Positions 34,908 through 44,836 of a stretch of 64,000 nucleotides of DNA are shown here, in pieces (position 1 is the first letter of the stretch; each line of letters starts with the position of its first letter). The position numbers were made by a program, and so were the translations under genes. The stretch comes from Plutella xylostella (taxonomy: Eukaryota > Arthropoda > Insecta > Lepidoptera > Plutellidae), in the NCBI RefSeq assembly GCF_932276165.1, contig NC_063998.1, positions 10,304,501 to 10,368,500 of the forward strand, read 5' to 3'. A model generated the notes under the pieces. That model ran no database searches and had not been told where the DNA came from. It saw only the letters and a list, made by a program, of their open reading frames with translations.

Positions 34908-36182
34908 TGTAACGTTATTTATTTCTTCTAAATAAATAACTTACATATTAGTAAATAACTTCATAATTTAATTGTAAATTCCCTTTTTAAAAGTATCGAC
35001 TTTATCGATAACTTTATTATCAACGTCGATAATTCTTCAAATTATCGACGCGTTCCCATTCCTAGCCAGCGAAGCGGTCTTTTGTTCTTGTCCCCACTAT
35101 CGCGGCAGCCCCACTCGGTGACCACTGGCTCTCGATCATTCGGCCACGGGCTACGGCATCGACTGCGCGTGACCCTACCTCACGGCAGTCCTCTACGTGC
35201 CTAGCCCGCTCTAAAGTGTCGAATGACCTAGACTTTACCAGTGGTACCTTGTGCGTGTCTTCCCCAATATCGGGTAAGTGTGATCAGACTTGCTTAGCTC
35301 ATTTTAGGAACCTATTTGTGTTTTAAACGTGTACTACTGTATTTTAAAAGTGTTAATTTAAATTTGTTTAACGTAGCTTTCATTTTATTCTATTCGCCTG
35401 CTTACGCGTTAGCTAGCTTAACTAACTGCGCACTTATAATAGCCAAGATGGCGGACATGCAATTACGCATTATCATTTAGACTATTTTAGACATTCCATC
35501 ATCATCAGCTTTTATATTTCTTTTATTTTAATTACGCTAGCTTGCCTAAATGCATTAACGTAGTTTTATTCCAAATTATGCTGCAGCTAGTGTACCGCTT
35601 TCGGCCTTTCCTTATTATTACTATTTCTTATTTAATTAATGTTAGGTATTCCGTTCTGGTTTCCACTGCCGCCTCAATCAAGTTAGATTAGGTACTCCGC
35701 TGTAGGTTTTGATGACGGTATGTGGAACCTAGAAGATAACTGTGTACTGATGCGTTGGATTTCCATCTTTTCCAGGGTCCAAGTTACGGTCTACGACCTC
35801 CACGGTACGGTTTACCGACTGCACGGAACTTCTACCTACTTCTACGGCTCGCCCTCTACGCGCTGGTTCGGCAACCCCCTACCTTCGTGTTGCTGACCAC
35901 GCCGCGCAGCCGAGCTACACGCCACACGCACGCAACGGCCACGTGACCTGCCTGCCTACCTACCTGGGCACTGGAGAAGAGGACTTCCACGCCGGTCGCG
36001 TTATCGGGATTCCACGCCGATACTCTTCGACTCAGGGGAGTCCCTATCCGTACCAACTGAAAACTGACTGATCGTGTAGTGTAGGCCTAACCCACGTTGA
36101 CCTTAAATAAATTTGTGTCAAGCTGAACCCTGGCTTCTCATTTCTACCTCTCCGTTAGCTAGCCATTTTCACAAGCGCGACA
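34908..36182 (+). repeat. Left LTR
   Basis: Contains an AATAAA polyadenylation signal near 36107 (about 75 bp before the end), a splice-donor sequence (GGTAAGTGTGA near 35274) and an acceptor-like TTTTCCAG near 35773. It also has AAGATGGCGGAC at about 35446 (resembling a YY1/Pho site) and repeated TATCGATA/ATCGAC motifs near the start. ORFs inside it are not supported as genes. Confidence 0.85.
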
Positions 36183-36985
36183 CTGGCGCCCTCCACGTGG
36201 TTCTAACGGTCAGTCATTTCTTGGTTGGTAACGTGGCTTGTTTTGTGTGCGTGCAACTTGTAAAGACTTCTTTTTGTCAATTTATTTTATTCCAGCTACA
36301 CCTCGTAACTGTGGTACTGTGTTTGTAATCTAGTTCTGTGATAAATTTAAAACTATCGATATCGATAATATTTTCTGTTTAAAATATTTATTTGATTGTT
36401 TCTTTAAATTTTATTCATATTCAACACATTACAATAGTTGCATTTTGTTTTCAGCTGCATCTTTTATGCTTTGCTTATTTAATTTACTGTGTACTTGAGA
36501 AAAAACTGTCTACTTTAATTGATTTTGTAACAGAACGGAATCAATGAGTTAAGTAAACCTGATCACACAGTAGTTTTAAAAATGACGCTATTCGCTATAG
36601 TTTTAGATTTTCGGATAGAATCAATTTTTACTTTCATTTAAACCCATTGACATTTACCTTAAATTCCTTGTTTTTAAATTTATTGACTGGACTTTAACTA
36701 TTAAAATCGTTAACTTTTTTAACAATTCTACCCTCAGTTTGAATATTTTCTTTTTATATAATGATTCTACTTGAGTAAGCAAATTATTATATTTGCTGCC
36801 TCTTTGAATGTAAGGTGGCCTTATTATTTTCTAAATGTTTGATAAGGCTTATTATGATTGAAAGTATGAAAGATTTTTGCAAGAGATGTATGAATGTGTA
36901 TGTAGTTTCTTTAGTTACAAAGTAGTATTAAGCTGCGGATTTTGACTTTTAGGAGGTCAAAATCCTTGGGCAGAAAGGGGGGTAA

Positions 36986-38260
36986 TGTAACGTTATTTAT
37001 TTCTTCTAAATAAATAACTTACATATTAGTAAATAACTTCATAATTTAATTGTAAATTCCCTTTTTAAAAGTATCGACTTTATCGATAACTTTATTATCA
37101 ACGTCGATAATTCTTCAAATTATCGACGCGTTCCCATTCCTAGCCAGCGAAGCGGTCTTTTGTTCTTGTCCCCACTATCGCGGCAGCCCCACTCGGTGAC
37201 CACTGGCTCTCGATCATTCGGCCACGGGCTACGGCATCGACTGCGCGTGACCCTACCTCACGGCAGTCCTCTACGTGCCTAGCCCGCTCTAAAGTGTCGA
37301 ATGACCTAGACTTTACCAGTGGTACCTTGTGCGTGTCTTCCCCAATATCGGGTAAGTGTGATCAGACTTGCTTAGCTCATTTTAGGAACCTATTTGTGTT
37401 TTAAACGTGTACTACTGTATTTTAAAAGTGTTAATTTAAATTTGTTTAACGTAGCTTCCATTTTATTCTATTCGCCTGCTTACGCGTTAGCTAGCTTAAC
37501 TAACTGCGCACTTATAATAGCCAAGATGGCGGACATGCAATTACGCATTATCATTTAGACTATTTTAGACATTCCATCATCATCAGCTTTTATATTTCTT
37601 TTATTTTAATTACGCTAGCTTGCCTAAATGCATTAACGTAGTTTTATTCCAAATTATGCTGCAGCTAGTGTACCGCTTTCGGCCTTTCCTTATTATTACT
37701 ATTTCTTATTTAATTAATGTTAGGTATTCCGTTCTGGTTTCCACTGCCGCCTCAATCAAGTTAGATTAGGTACTCCGCTGTAGGTTTTGATGACGGTATG
37801 TGGAACCTAGAAGATAACTGTGTACTGATGCGTTGGATTTCCATCTTTTCCAGGGTCCAAGTTACGGTCTACGACCTCCACGGTACGGTTTACCGACTGC
37901 ACGGAACTTCTACCTACTTCTACGGCTCGCCCTCTACGCGCTGGTTCGGCAACCCCCTACCTTCGTGTTGCTGACCACGCCGCGCAGCCGAGCTACACGC
38001 CACACGCACGCAACGGCCACGTGACCTGCCTGCCTACCTACCTGGGCACTGGAGAAGAGGACTTCCACGCCGGTCGCGTTATCGGGATTCCACGCCGATA
38101 CTCTTCGACTCAGGGGAGTCCCTATCCGTACCAACTGAAAACTGACTGATCGTGTAGTGTAGGCCTAACCCACGTTGACCTTAAATAAATTTGTGTCAAG
38201 CTGAACCCTGGCTTCTCATTTCTACCTCTCCGTTAGCTAGCCATTTTTACAAGCGCGACA
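36986..38260 (+). repeat. Right LTR
   Basis: Identical to the left LTR except for two substitutions I can see (C for T at about 37458; T for C at about 38247) and no indel. Confidence 0.88.
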
Positions 38261-38644
38261 CTATAGGTCCAAAACCAATGAAATAATAATACTTTTCTAC
38301 CAGCAAAACCATTTTAATAACTCCCTAGCGTTGCTGGTGCTCACTCACTGAATCTATTCAATGTTTTCGTCGACGGAACTAAAATTATATCTTTTGTCTA
38401 GACAAAATTCATCATAGCCTAAAAGAAGACAGAGCCTAAAAGCCTAATGCCTAGTTACGTTACACTGCGCAGACGTGCTAAATGAAAAAGCCTGATTTAA
38501 AAAATACGACTTTTTTTTAGAGCCGTATTTTTATATAAGGTATAAGAGGTAAATATGCTGTATAAGTAGTTTATAAATAGAATGGGCCAGGAGTGGCTTT
38601 TATTTATTATTAGAATTTTTGGCTGTTCTCACACTGCTTCGCGT
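38261..38644. other. Intergenic, no gene seen
   Basis: AT-rich. A small hairpin, AATACGACTTTT...AGAGCCGTATTTTT, lies near 38500-38530. Confidence 0.4.
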
Positions 38645-38795
38645 CATCATCATCATCATCATCAAAGCCGTAGCATATATCAGTCCACTGCTGGACGTTG
38701 GCCTCTCCCAAAGCACGCCACTGGATGCGATATTTAGCTTTCCGCATCCAATCATAACCAGCCACCTTTCGCAAGTCGTCACCCCATCTAGCCTC
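38645..38795 (-). pseudogene. RTE-type LINE tail fragment
   Basis: The minus-strand frame reads RWGDDLRKVAGYDWMRKAKY, then RIQWRALGEANVQQWTDICYG, ending in an (ATC)n/(GAT)n microsatellite at 38645-38664. The WR-LGEA-VQQW motif identifies the RTE C-terminus. Only the last 50 or so codons remain. Confidence 0.75.
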
Positions 38796-38835
38796 GCGTC
38801 ATGCTGCGTGAATTGAATTCCATAATTTCTGCTCC

Positions 38836-38942
38836 TGAACCTCCTGCAGGTTGACTGGTAGAGAATGCTCTTAGCATTAAGTCAACCTGATTGTACATGT
38901 ACTTTTGTAAATTGTGCAATAAAAGTATGAATAAATAATTGA
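38836..38942 (+). repeat. LINE 3' UTR fragment
   Basis: GAATGCTCTTAGCATTAAGT followed by TTGTGCAATAAAAGTATGAATAAATAA resembles the 3' terminus of CR1/Jockey-like lepidopteran LINEs. No coding part. Confidence 0.5.
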
Positions 38943-39759
38943 ATAATTTATATGGCTTCTCATGTACACGTTTCATATTCAAACGGAGATAATTACAAGC
39001 AACGTTCTTACACGCATTCACGCAACATGGAGCGTAATTCGTGGCAGTGTGAACACCGCCTTAGAATTATATCCGTATGGCGAGTGATCGTCACTCACCA
39101 CCTAGGGATATAGGATATAGGTCAGTAATGAGAAAAACACGTTAGTTTTGCTAGATAAATTATTTACAGTCCAATCATAAAATAACACGTTTTTACTAGG
39201 AAGGTATTTACAGTAGAAGTTGTGAAAAATTCTCCGAACCATTAGATAGAAACTGAAAAATAAGTTAGTAGCTGAACAATATTAATGAAAACATTATTTT
39301 GTTAGAAACAATAACAATGACAATAAAAAATAATACTTTGTAGACATCTCAAATGAAACGAAATGATTTTTAACTTACATTATTATGTAGATATCTTGTA
39401 TATTTATAACTGTAGGTATGTGTCTCTTAAACCTCAAAAATATTTATACAAAAAACTTGGCACAAAGAAAAAGGGCGAATTGCAAGAATGACAAACAATT
39501 TCACAAAATATTACTAAAATAATAAATTATAACTTTTGCCCATAGCCTTCGCTATGGCCTAAAATGTCTGAGGTAATTCTGTAACTTGAGGTATAAAAAG
39601 TAACCCATGTCTGTTCAGTCCAATCTGTCTCAATATATCAAAATGAGGTGGAGAAATGACTGATATTGGTTAATGTAATAGGTTTCACACATTATTTTTA
39701 CAAGCTACTGAACTGGAGCATACCTTATACCAATTAGGTATATAGGTACATATTTAACA
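38943..39759. other. Intergenic, no gene seen
   Basis: AT-rich, no credible ORF. Confidence 0.4.
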
Positions 39760-41895
39760 TTGAAATTTATCAGTAACTTACTCGTTGCCCGATGTATCCG
39801 ACATGCTACTGATGCAGTAAATACGGATTGGGCTCCTGTTCTCAGTGCATCTGGTGTTGATGAACAGGTCACCTTATTCAATTCCTTGCTCACCAAACTG
39901 TATGACGTGCATGCGCCTTTGCGACTGATTAAAGTGAAACATCTTCCGGCGCCTTGGCTCACTGAGGAGATAAAAACTTTGATCCGTGTCAAGAATGCTG
40001 CCAAATCCAAATATAAACGCCGTTCAACTGAACTGAATAAGGAGAAATACATTGCTTTACGAAATCGCTGCAACAAGGCTTGTAGGGATGCTCAACGCCG
40101 CCATATCTATCAATCAGTTGAAAATGGAGATCCAGCTAAAGTTTGGAAGTTTCTACGGTCATTGGGAGTGGGCAAGTCACGTACTGATTCCATACCTAAA
40201 GATTTAGACATTGATTCTTTGAACTCTCACTTCTCTTCATCAGCAGCCATTGACAGTGCTGTAAAAACTAGTACACTTAGTCGCCTCACGGCTCTGCCTA
40301 CTCCTGACTTTCCTTCGTTTTTTCTAAGTCAATTTACCGATTGTGATGTTAAAAAGGTCATTATGTCTATCGCTTCCAATGCAATTGGCACTGACAGTAT
40401 AAGTCGAAACATGATAGTACCTATTTTAGATATCATCCTTCCCATCATCACCCACATCCTAAATTCCTCCTTATCTACTGGTATATTCCCATCGTCCTGG
40501 AAAGAGGCTGAAGTGGTTCCCCTCCCGAAAAAATCCAATCCCTCCTCATTTTCTGAATACCGTCCCATATCCATTCTACCGTTCCTATCCAAAGTCCTTG
40601 AACGCCTTGTCCATTACCAACTTTCCAATTTCCTTACCCATAATAACCTGATGAATCCTTTCCAGTCTGGCTTCCGTCCTGGCCATAGCACTGTCACAGC
40701 GCTTATAAAAATCACTGATGACATCCGCCAGAGTATGGATAAAGGTCAAATCACTATCCTTTCATTGTTAGACTTCAGTAATGCCTTTAATACTGTTGAC
40801 TTCGACATCCTGCTTGGAATACTTCGATCTCTTAACATATCTCCAACGGTAATCGACTGGTTTCGCAGCTATCTGCATGGGCGCCGGCAGCGTATACGCA
40901 TTGAGGAGTCACATTCTCAGTGGTGTGATATCTCGGCCGGTGTTCCACAAGGCGGCGTGTTATCTCCACTACTCTTCGCAATTTTTATCATCTCCATTTC
41001 TGAAAATATTTCAGCTTCTTACCACCTTTACGCAGACGATCTCCAAATTTATAAGCATGCTTCTCCTTCAGAGCTTCCAGAGGCTGTTGCATCCATTAAT
41101 ATAGACCTAAATGCAATTTCAAACTGGAGTAAAAATCATGGGCTCAAAGTGAACCCCAACAAAACCCAAGTGATTCTTATAGGCAGTTCACGATTGATCT
41201 CCAACAACAACTTGCAGAATATTCCACCTATATTATTCGATGGAGTTCAAATTCCGTTCAGTGATACTGTTAAAAACCTTGGAATTTTATTGGACAAGTT
41301 TTTTACATGGGGCCCTCAGATGGAGGCCGTTAGCCGGAAGATTTTTGCGTCAGCAGGTTCACTTAAAAGGTTGCGTAATTTTCTACCTACTTCCACCAAG
41401 ATCGCGTTAGCACAATCACTTCTCCTCCCTGTTCTTGACTACGCCGATGCCAGCTATCCTGATCTCACCGAGGAGCAACTAAACAAACTTGAGCGTCTTC
41501 AAAACTTTTGTATACGGTTCATATTTGGCGTAAGAAAATATGACCACATCTCCGAATACCGTACTAAACTCAAGTGGCTCCCAATTCGCTTTCGCCGGAA
41601 TACCCACATTCTTTCACTTCTTTACTCTGTACTGTTCAATCCATGTACCCCAGCATACCTGAAGGAGCGTTTTGGGATGCGTTGCTCGACCCACAGCTGT
41701 ACCCTTCGTTCATCGCAGAATCTCAGGCTGAACATCCCTGAACATAAAACTAAATTCTACAGCGAATCTTTTACTGTCCAGGCCACATTGTTGTGGAATG
41801 ATTTACCCACACATATCAGACTTGCGCCTTCACTAGCATCATTTAAATCCCTGCTGAATAAGCACTACAATAAATTATTATCTTTGCCAGAATAA
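39760..41895 (+). CDS. LINE reverse transcriptase, N-terminally truncated
   Basis: 711-residue uninterrupted frame; the first dozen residues may be flanking sequence. About residues 20-150 are the linker between endonuclease and RT (APWLTEEIKTLIRVKNAAKS, basic helix). RT follows: AIGTDSISRNMI, SSWKEAEVVPLPKKSNP, YRPISILPFLSKVLERLV, FQSGFRPGHSTVTAL, LLDFSNAFNTVD (first catalytic Asp kept; the usual K and D of SKAFDTV are N), GVPQGGVLSPLLF, YHLYADDLQIY (catalytic DD), NWSKNHGLKVNPNKTQ and NLGILLDKFFTW. The C-terminal helical region contains RLQNFCIRFIFGVRKYDHIS. Motifs fit the CR1/Jockey group. Lacking the endonuclease, it cannot mobilise alone. Confidence 0.85.
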   Translation: MKFISNLLVARCIRHATDAVNTDWAPVLSASGVDEQVTLFNSLLTKLYDVHAPLRLIKVKHLPAPWLTEEIKTLIRVKNAAKSKYKRRSTELNKEKYIALRNRCNKACRDAQRRHIYQSVENGDPAKVWKFLRSLGVGKSRTDSIPKDLDIDSLNSHFSSSAAIDSAVKTSTLSRLTALPTPDFPSFFLSQFTDCDVKKVIMSIASNAIGTDSISRNMIVPILDIILPIITHILNSSLSTGIFPSSWKEAEVVPLPKKSNPSSFSEYRPISILPFLSKVLERLVHYQLSNFLTHNNLMNPFQSGFRPGHSTVTALIKITDDIRQSMDKGQITILSLLDFSNAFNTVDFDILLGILRSLNISPTVIDWFRSYLHGRRQRIRIEESHSQWCDISAGVPQGGVLSPLLFAIFIISISENISASYHLYADDLQIYKHASPSELPEAVASINIDLNAISNWSKNHGLKVNPNKTQVILIGSSRLISNNNLQNIPPILFDGVQIPFSDTVKNLGILLDKFFTWGPQMEAVSRKIFASAGSLKRLRNFLPTSTKIALAQSLLLPVLDYADASYPDLTEEQLNKLERLQNFCIRFIFGVRKYDHISEYRTKLKWLPIRFRRNTHILSLLYSVLFNPCTPAYLKERFGMRCSTHSCTLRSSQNLRLNIPEHKTKFYSESFTVQATLLWNDLPTHIRLAPSLASFKSLLNKHYNKLLSLPE

Positions 41896-42221
41896 TATTT
41901 ATTTATAATATATTATATATTTAAAAGTATGTATATATTTAAGTATATAAGTATGTTGTATGTAGTTTATATTACCTATTACTAGGTATAGATTAGGTAT
42001 CATTTTATATAATTGTTAATTTTTCCTTTTATAAGTTATGTTTGTAATTTTTTGCACTTTCCCCTTTTCTTTTGTATAATTTCTCTCCTCCGAGGTAGTC
42101 TGGAAGAAATTACTCTTAGTAATAAGGCCGCCATTTGTACCGTCTATGTTGTGCATATTCTATTGTAATTTCTGTGTTTGTGTGCAATAAAGAATTATCT
42201 ATCTATCTATCTATCTATCTA
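39760..42221 (+). mobile_element. 5'-truncated CR1/Jockey-like LINE
   Basis: RT coding sequence to 41895, then a 3' UTR with AGTAATAAGGCCGCCATTTG, an AATAAA at about 42188 and a (TCTA)n tail ending near 42221. A related 3' end lies reversed at 52.5 kb. The 5' boundary is near 39770; the endonuclease is absent. No target duplication found. Confidence 0.8.
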
Positions 42222-42559
42222 CCTACTTTCGTACATAACTCTCCAGTACTCTTACGGTGCACATCTAGATCCTAGATGACATGTTTACTGTACCCTTAAG
42301 TGCATTGTACCCATTCAAAAACGGATATACGGCTCACGACATCACATGAGTACAAAAATGTTCAGTAGAAAACGGGTGGCTCGCTTGGGAGAAGTCTCTG
42401 ACTACCCCTTCAGGGATTACAGTCGTAAGTACATGTTTTTGTGTGAGTCAATGTCTATCTAACGCAATGCACACGGTTTAAACCTGATCTATCCAGCACC
42501 TGTCGGCTTCAAGTCTGGAGATAAAAACTGCAAGATGCAGGTGTAACCAACCTCTCACC
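42222..42559. other. Intergenic, no gene seen
   Basis: No ORF or repeat recognised. Confidence 0.4.
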
Positions 42560-42743
42560 ACCGCGGCCTATTTAAACCCGAGTGCGGAACCCGCCCCGCC
42601 CCGTCTGTCCCGTCGTCTGGTCTATTTCCACCCGCGGGGCGCAGTCAGCGGAAAATCAAAGCCTGTATCATCACTGAGCCGTGAAACTTAGCGGGCCGCG
42701 CTTGAGCTCCCGCGCCAGCCGAAACTACGACACGATGGTAAGA
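42560..42743 (+). promoter_or_regulatory. Possible promoter and ATG-ending first exon
   Basis: CCTATTTAAACCC (TATA-like, about 42567) is followed by GC boxes (CCGCCCCGCCCCGTC) and a GC-rich leader with GCGCAGTCAGC, ending CGACACGATG|GTAAGAAAC. The ATG at 42735 directly abuts a consensus splice donor, an arrangement found in several conserved insect genes. The GC content contrasts sharply with the flanks. No second exon identified downstream, so this is a candidate only; unspliced, the ATG gives just 28 codons. Confidence 0.35.
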
Positions 42744-44649
42744 AACATTCAACAACTGTTTGAATATGCTAGTGCTGGTGTATTTGTTGTGATGTCTGAG
42801 AAACGGTGGTTAAAGACATAAGGGGCCAATCGGCGGAACACATGGGGTCGCAGCAGAAAACGGGTCCCAAAATAATTAGTTAAATCCGGACGGAAAAAGA
42901 GCGGTTTTATAAGATAAACGTGTCGGCTGTCTGTGTATCTGTATCTGTCTGTGGTGACGTTGCTCCCAAACGGCTGATCCAATTTTGGTTATTTTTTTTA
43001 CGTGATTGGTAATATAGAGACTATACAGTAGGCTGTCCCGTCGTAGTATGGGGAAATTTCATTTTCTAGTTACAGTATCACAATAGGTACCAAAACTTGC
43101 GTAATATTACACTGATTACGGAATAGTAAAAAAAAATGAATTTCATATTATATTGGGGGCTCTACCTCACTTTGAATTTTTGTAACTTTCATACGAAAGA
43201 AAAAAAAATACAGACACAAAAGTAATTTTTTTTTTCAGAATACTCTATAAAATACTTCAGTTTTATGTAATAGCTATAAATTTGTTAGTTTTAGCGGTAT
43301 CTTTTCTATTTTAGGTATTTTTCGAAGATAAACTTCAGTAATTGAATAACTCGCTCTTTAAGGGTCGGCAAGGGGGAATCGAGGGTTGGCATTGTCATAG
43401 AATTATGTAGTAAACGATGTTCTACGAGTACAACCTTGAAAAAAATCACACAGGTAGCCGAAGAGTCTAGCTAGGTGCTGAATCATTCGAATTCAAGTAA
43501 ATGCTTATGGATAACTGTAAATAAAATACAGAATATCACGAAAAACCAGTAAATCACACTCCCGTATTGTAACAACTGTATCGTAATTATCAAGAATTTT
43601 CATATGATTTTTATCATATTATAAAGTTTAATGCTTGGACTAGGCGCTAAATACCTTGATTTTTTAATAAACACACACTTATTTTGTGTAAATTAATCCC
43701 AAACTTGAGCAATTTTTTTCCCTCAAATCTTCATACAAATATCTATGGCGGCTTTCTGTGTTATAAAATCATAAACACAAGTGACGTTTGACTCAGTCGG
43801 CCGCTGGCCTCCAAAGAAGGGTCACGTCGGTTTAGGCAGCACTGACAGCTCGCGATCTTATGGTGTACAGATACAAAATCACTGCACATTGGTTGTCATT
43901 GCACTTTTTCAACTTTTATGACACCAACATAATTTGATTTGAAATTGAAGAAGCATAATTCTTCCAGTATATGTATTCAATACATAAAATTAAATTAGAT
44001 AGTGTGCAATATTCTCGTGACATTACAGTCTCGTAAAGGTCTGATGAGGAGCAGGAATATAGCTAATGGATCTAAGTGATGACAATACGCACGAACATTA
44101 GGTTAGGGATCAAAAATACAGTCTCATGGTGCTTGAGGTATGGTCGCGTGAGGATCTGATGAGGGCAGTAACACGGTGGTGGCTCAATTTTATTTCAAAG
44201 ATGTAAATAGCTAAAAGCATCGAGTTTGGGCTATTAAGTATGTTTTTCAGAGAGAGAGTAAGATATTTTATTTTTTCTCTGGATGAGTTAGGTTTACTGG
44301 GTTTACTAAGTTCATTCTGTTAATGGCATCAAGTTATTATGTGTTCATAAGTAATAATTATTTATTAACTAAATGCTGTTGGTTCTCCACGAAAATGTAA
44401 AAATAAAAGTAAAATAAATAAATTTGTAACGTAAAATTGTCAATGACGGAATTTCTTCTATAGACCAAAACTAAAAAACCAACGATAGATGGCGTGATTT
44501 GAAGATAAAGATACATTTATTCGACACATAGACAGCAACAACAAAAAAAAATACAGATTTAAAGAAAAGAAACACATACTTATACAAAACAACAAAGAAA
44601 AAAAAGGATACACATCAAAATAACCGGAAACAATATAAGCCCCAATTTA
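42744..44649. other. Intergenic or intronic, no exon recognised
   Basis: If the ATG at 42735 is a real first exon, this is intron. I see no convincing coding exon. Confidence 0.35.
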
Positions 44650-44836
44650 CTTGTGTGGGACAGGGAGTACCATAATATTTTTTTTGGGGTACTCCCCATC
44701 TATGCGAAATATCAGCTTGATATCTTTACCCGTTTCTGAGAAAAAGGGCGGTGACAGACAGTCAGTCAGACAGACGGACAACAAAGAGATCCTATAACGG
44801 TTACTTTTTACCTTTTGACGTACGAAACCCTAAAAA
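44650..44836. repeat. Lepidopteran dispersed-repeat fragment
   Basis: GGGTACTCCCCATCTATGCG, GACAGACAGTCAGTCAGACAG, then a GTACGAAACCCTAAAAA end resembles the common 'cagacagacagac...cggaaccctaaaaa' repeat of moths; the element at 54.3 kb is a better copy of a related family. Non-coding. Confidence 0.45.

Larger units (their letters stand above)
34908..38260 (+). mobile_element. Non-autonomous LTR retrotransposon (LARD/TRIM-like)
   Basis: Two direct 1275-bp repeats (34908-36182 and 36986-38260) start TGTAACG and end GCGACA, the canonical TG...CA. One base after the left LTR lies TGGCGCCCTCCACGTGG (36184), a tRNA primer-binding-type site. Just before the right LTR is the purine tract AGAAAGGGGGG (about 36973-36983). 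The 803-bp interior has no gag, pol or protease ORF, so movement would need proteins from another element. The family (gypsy or BEL) cannot be told. Flanks (TGCTT and CTATA) show no target duplication. Confidence 0.88.

Noticed and set aside
35755..35946. 63-codon ORF present identically in both LTRs
   Set aside because: Its duplication is explained by the LTRs being near-identical; overlapping antisense ORFs are equally long. No evidence of a gene.
42735..42818. 28-codon ORF from the ATG at 42735
   Set aside because: The sequence right after the ATG is a consensus splice donor; the reading-through peptide has no domain.
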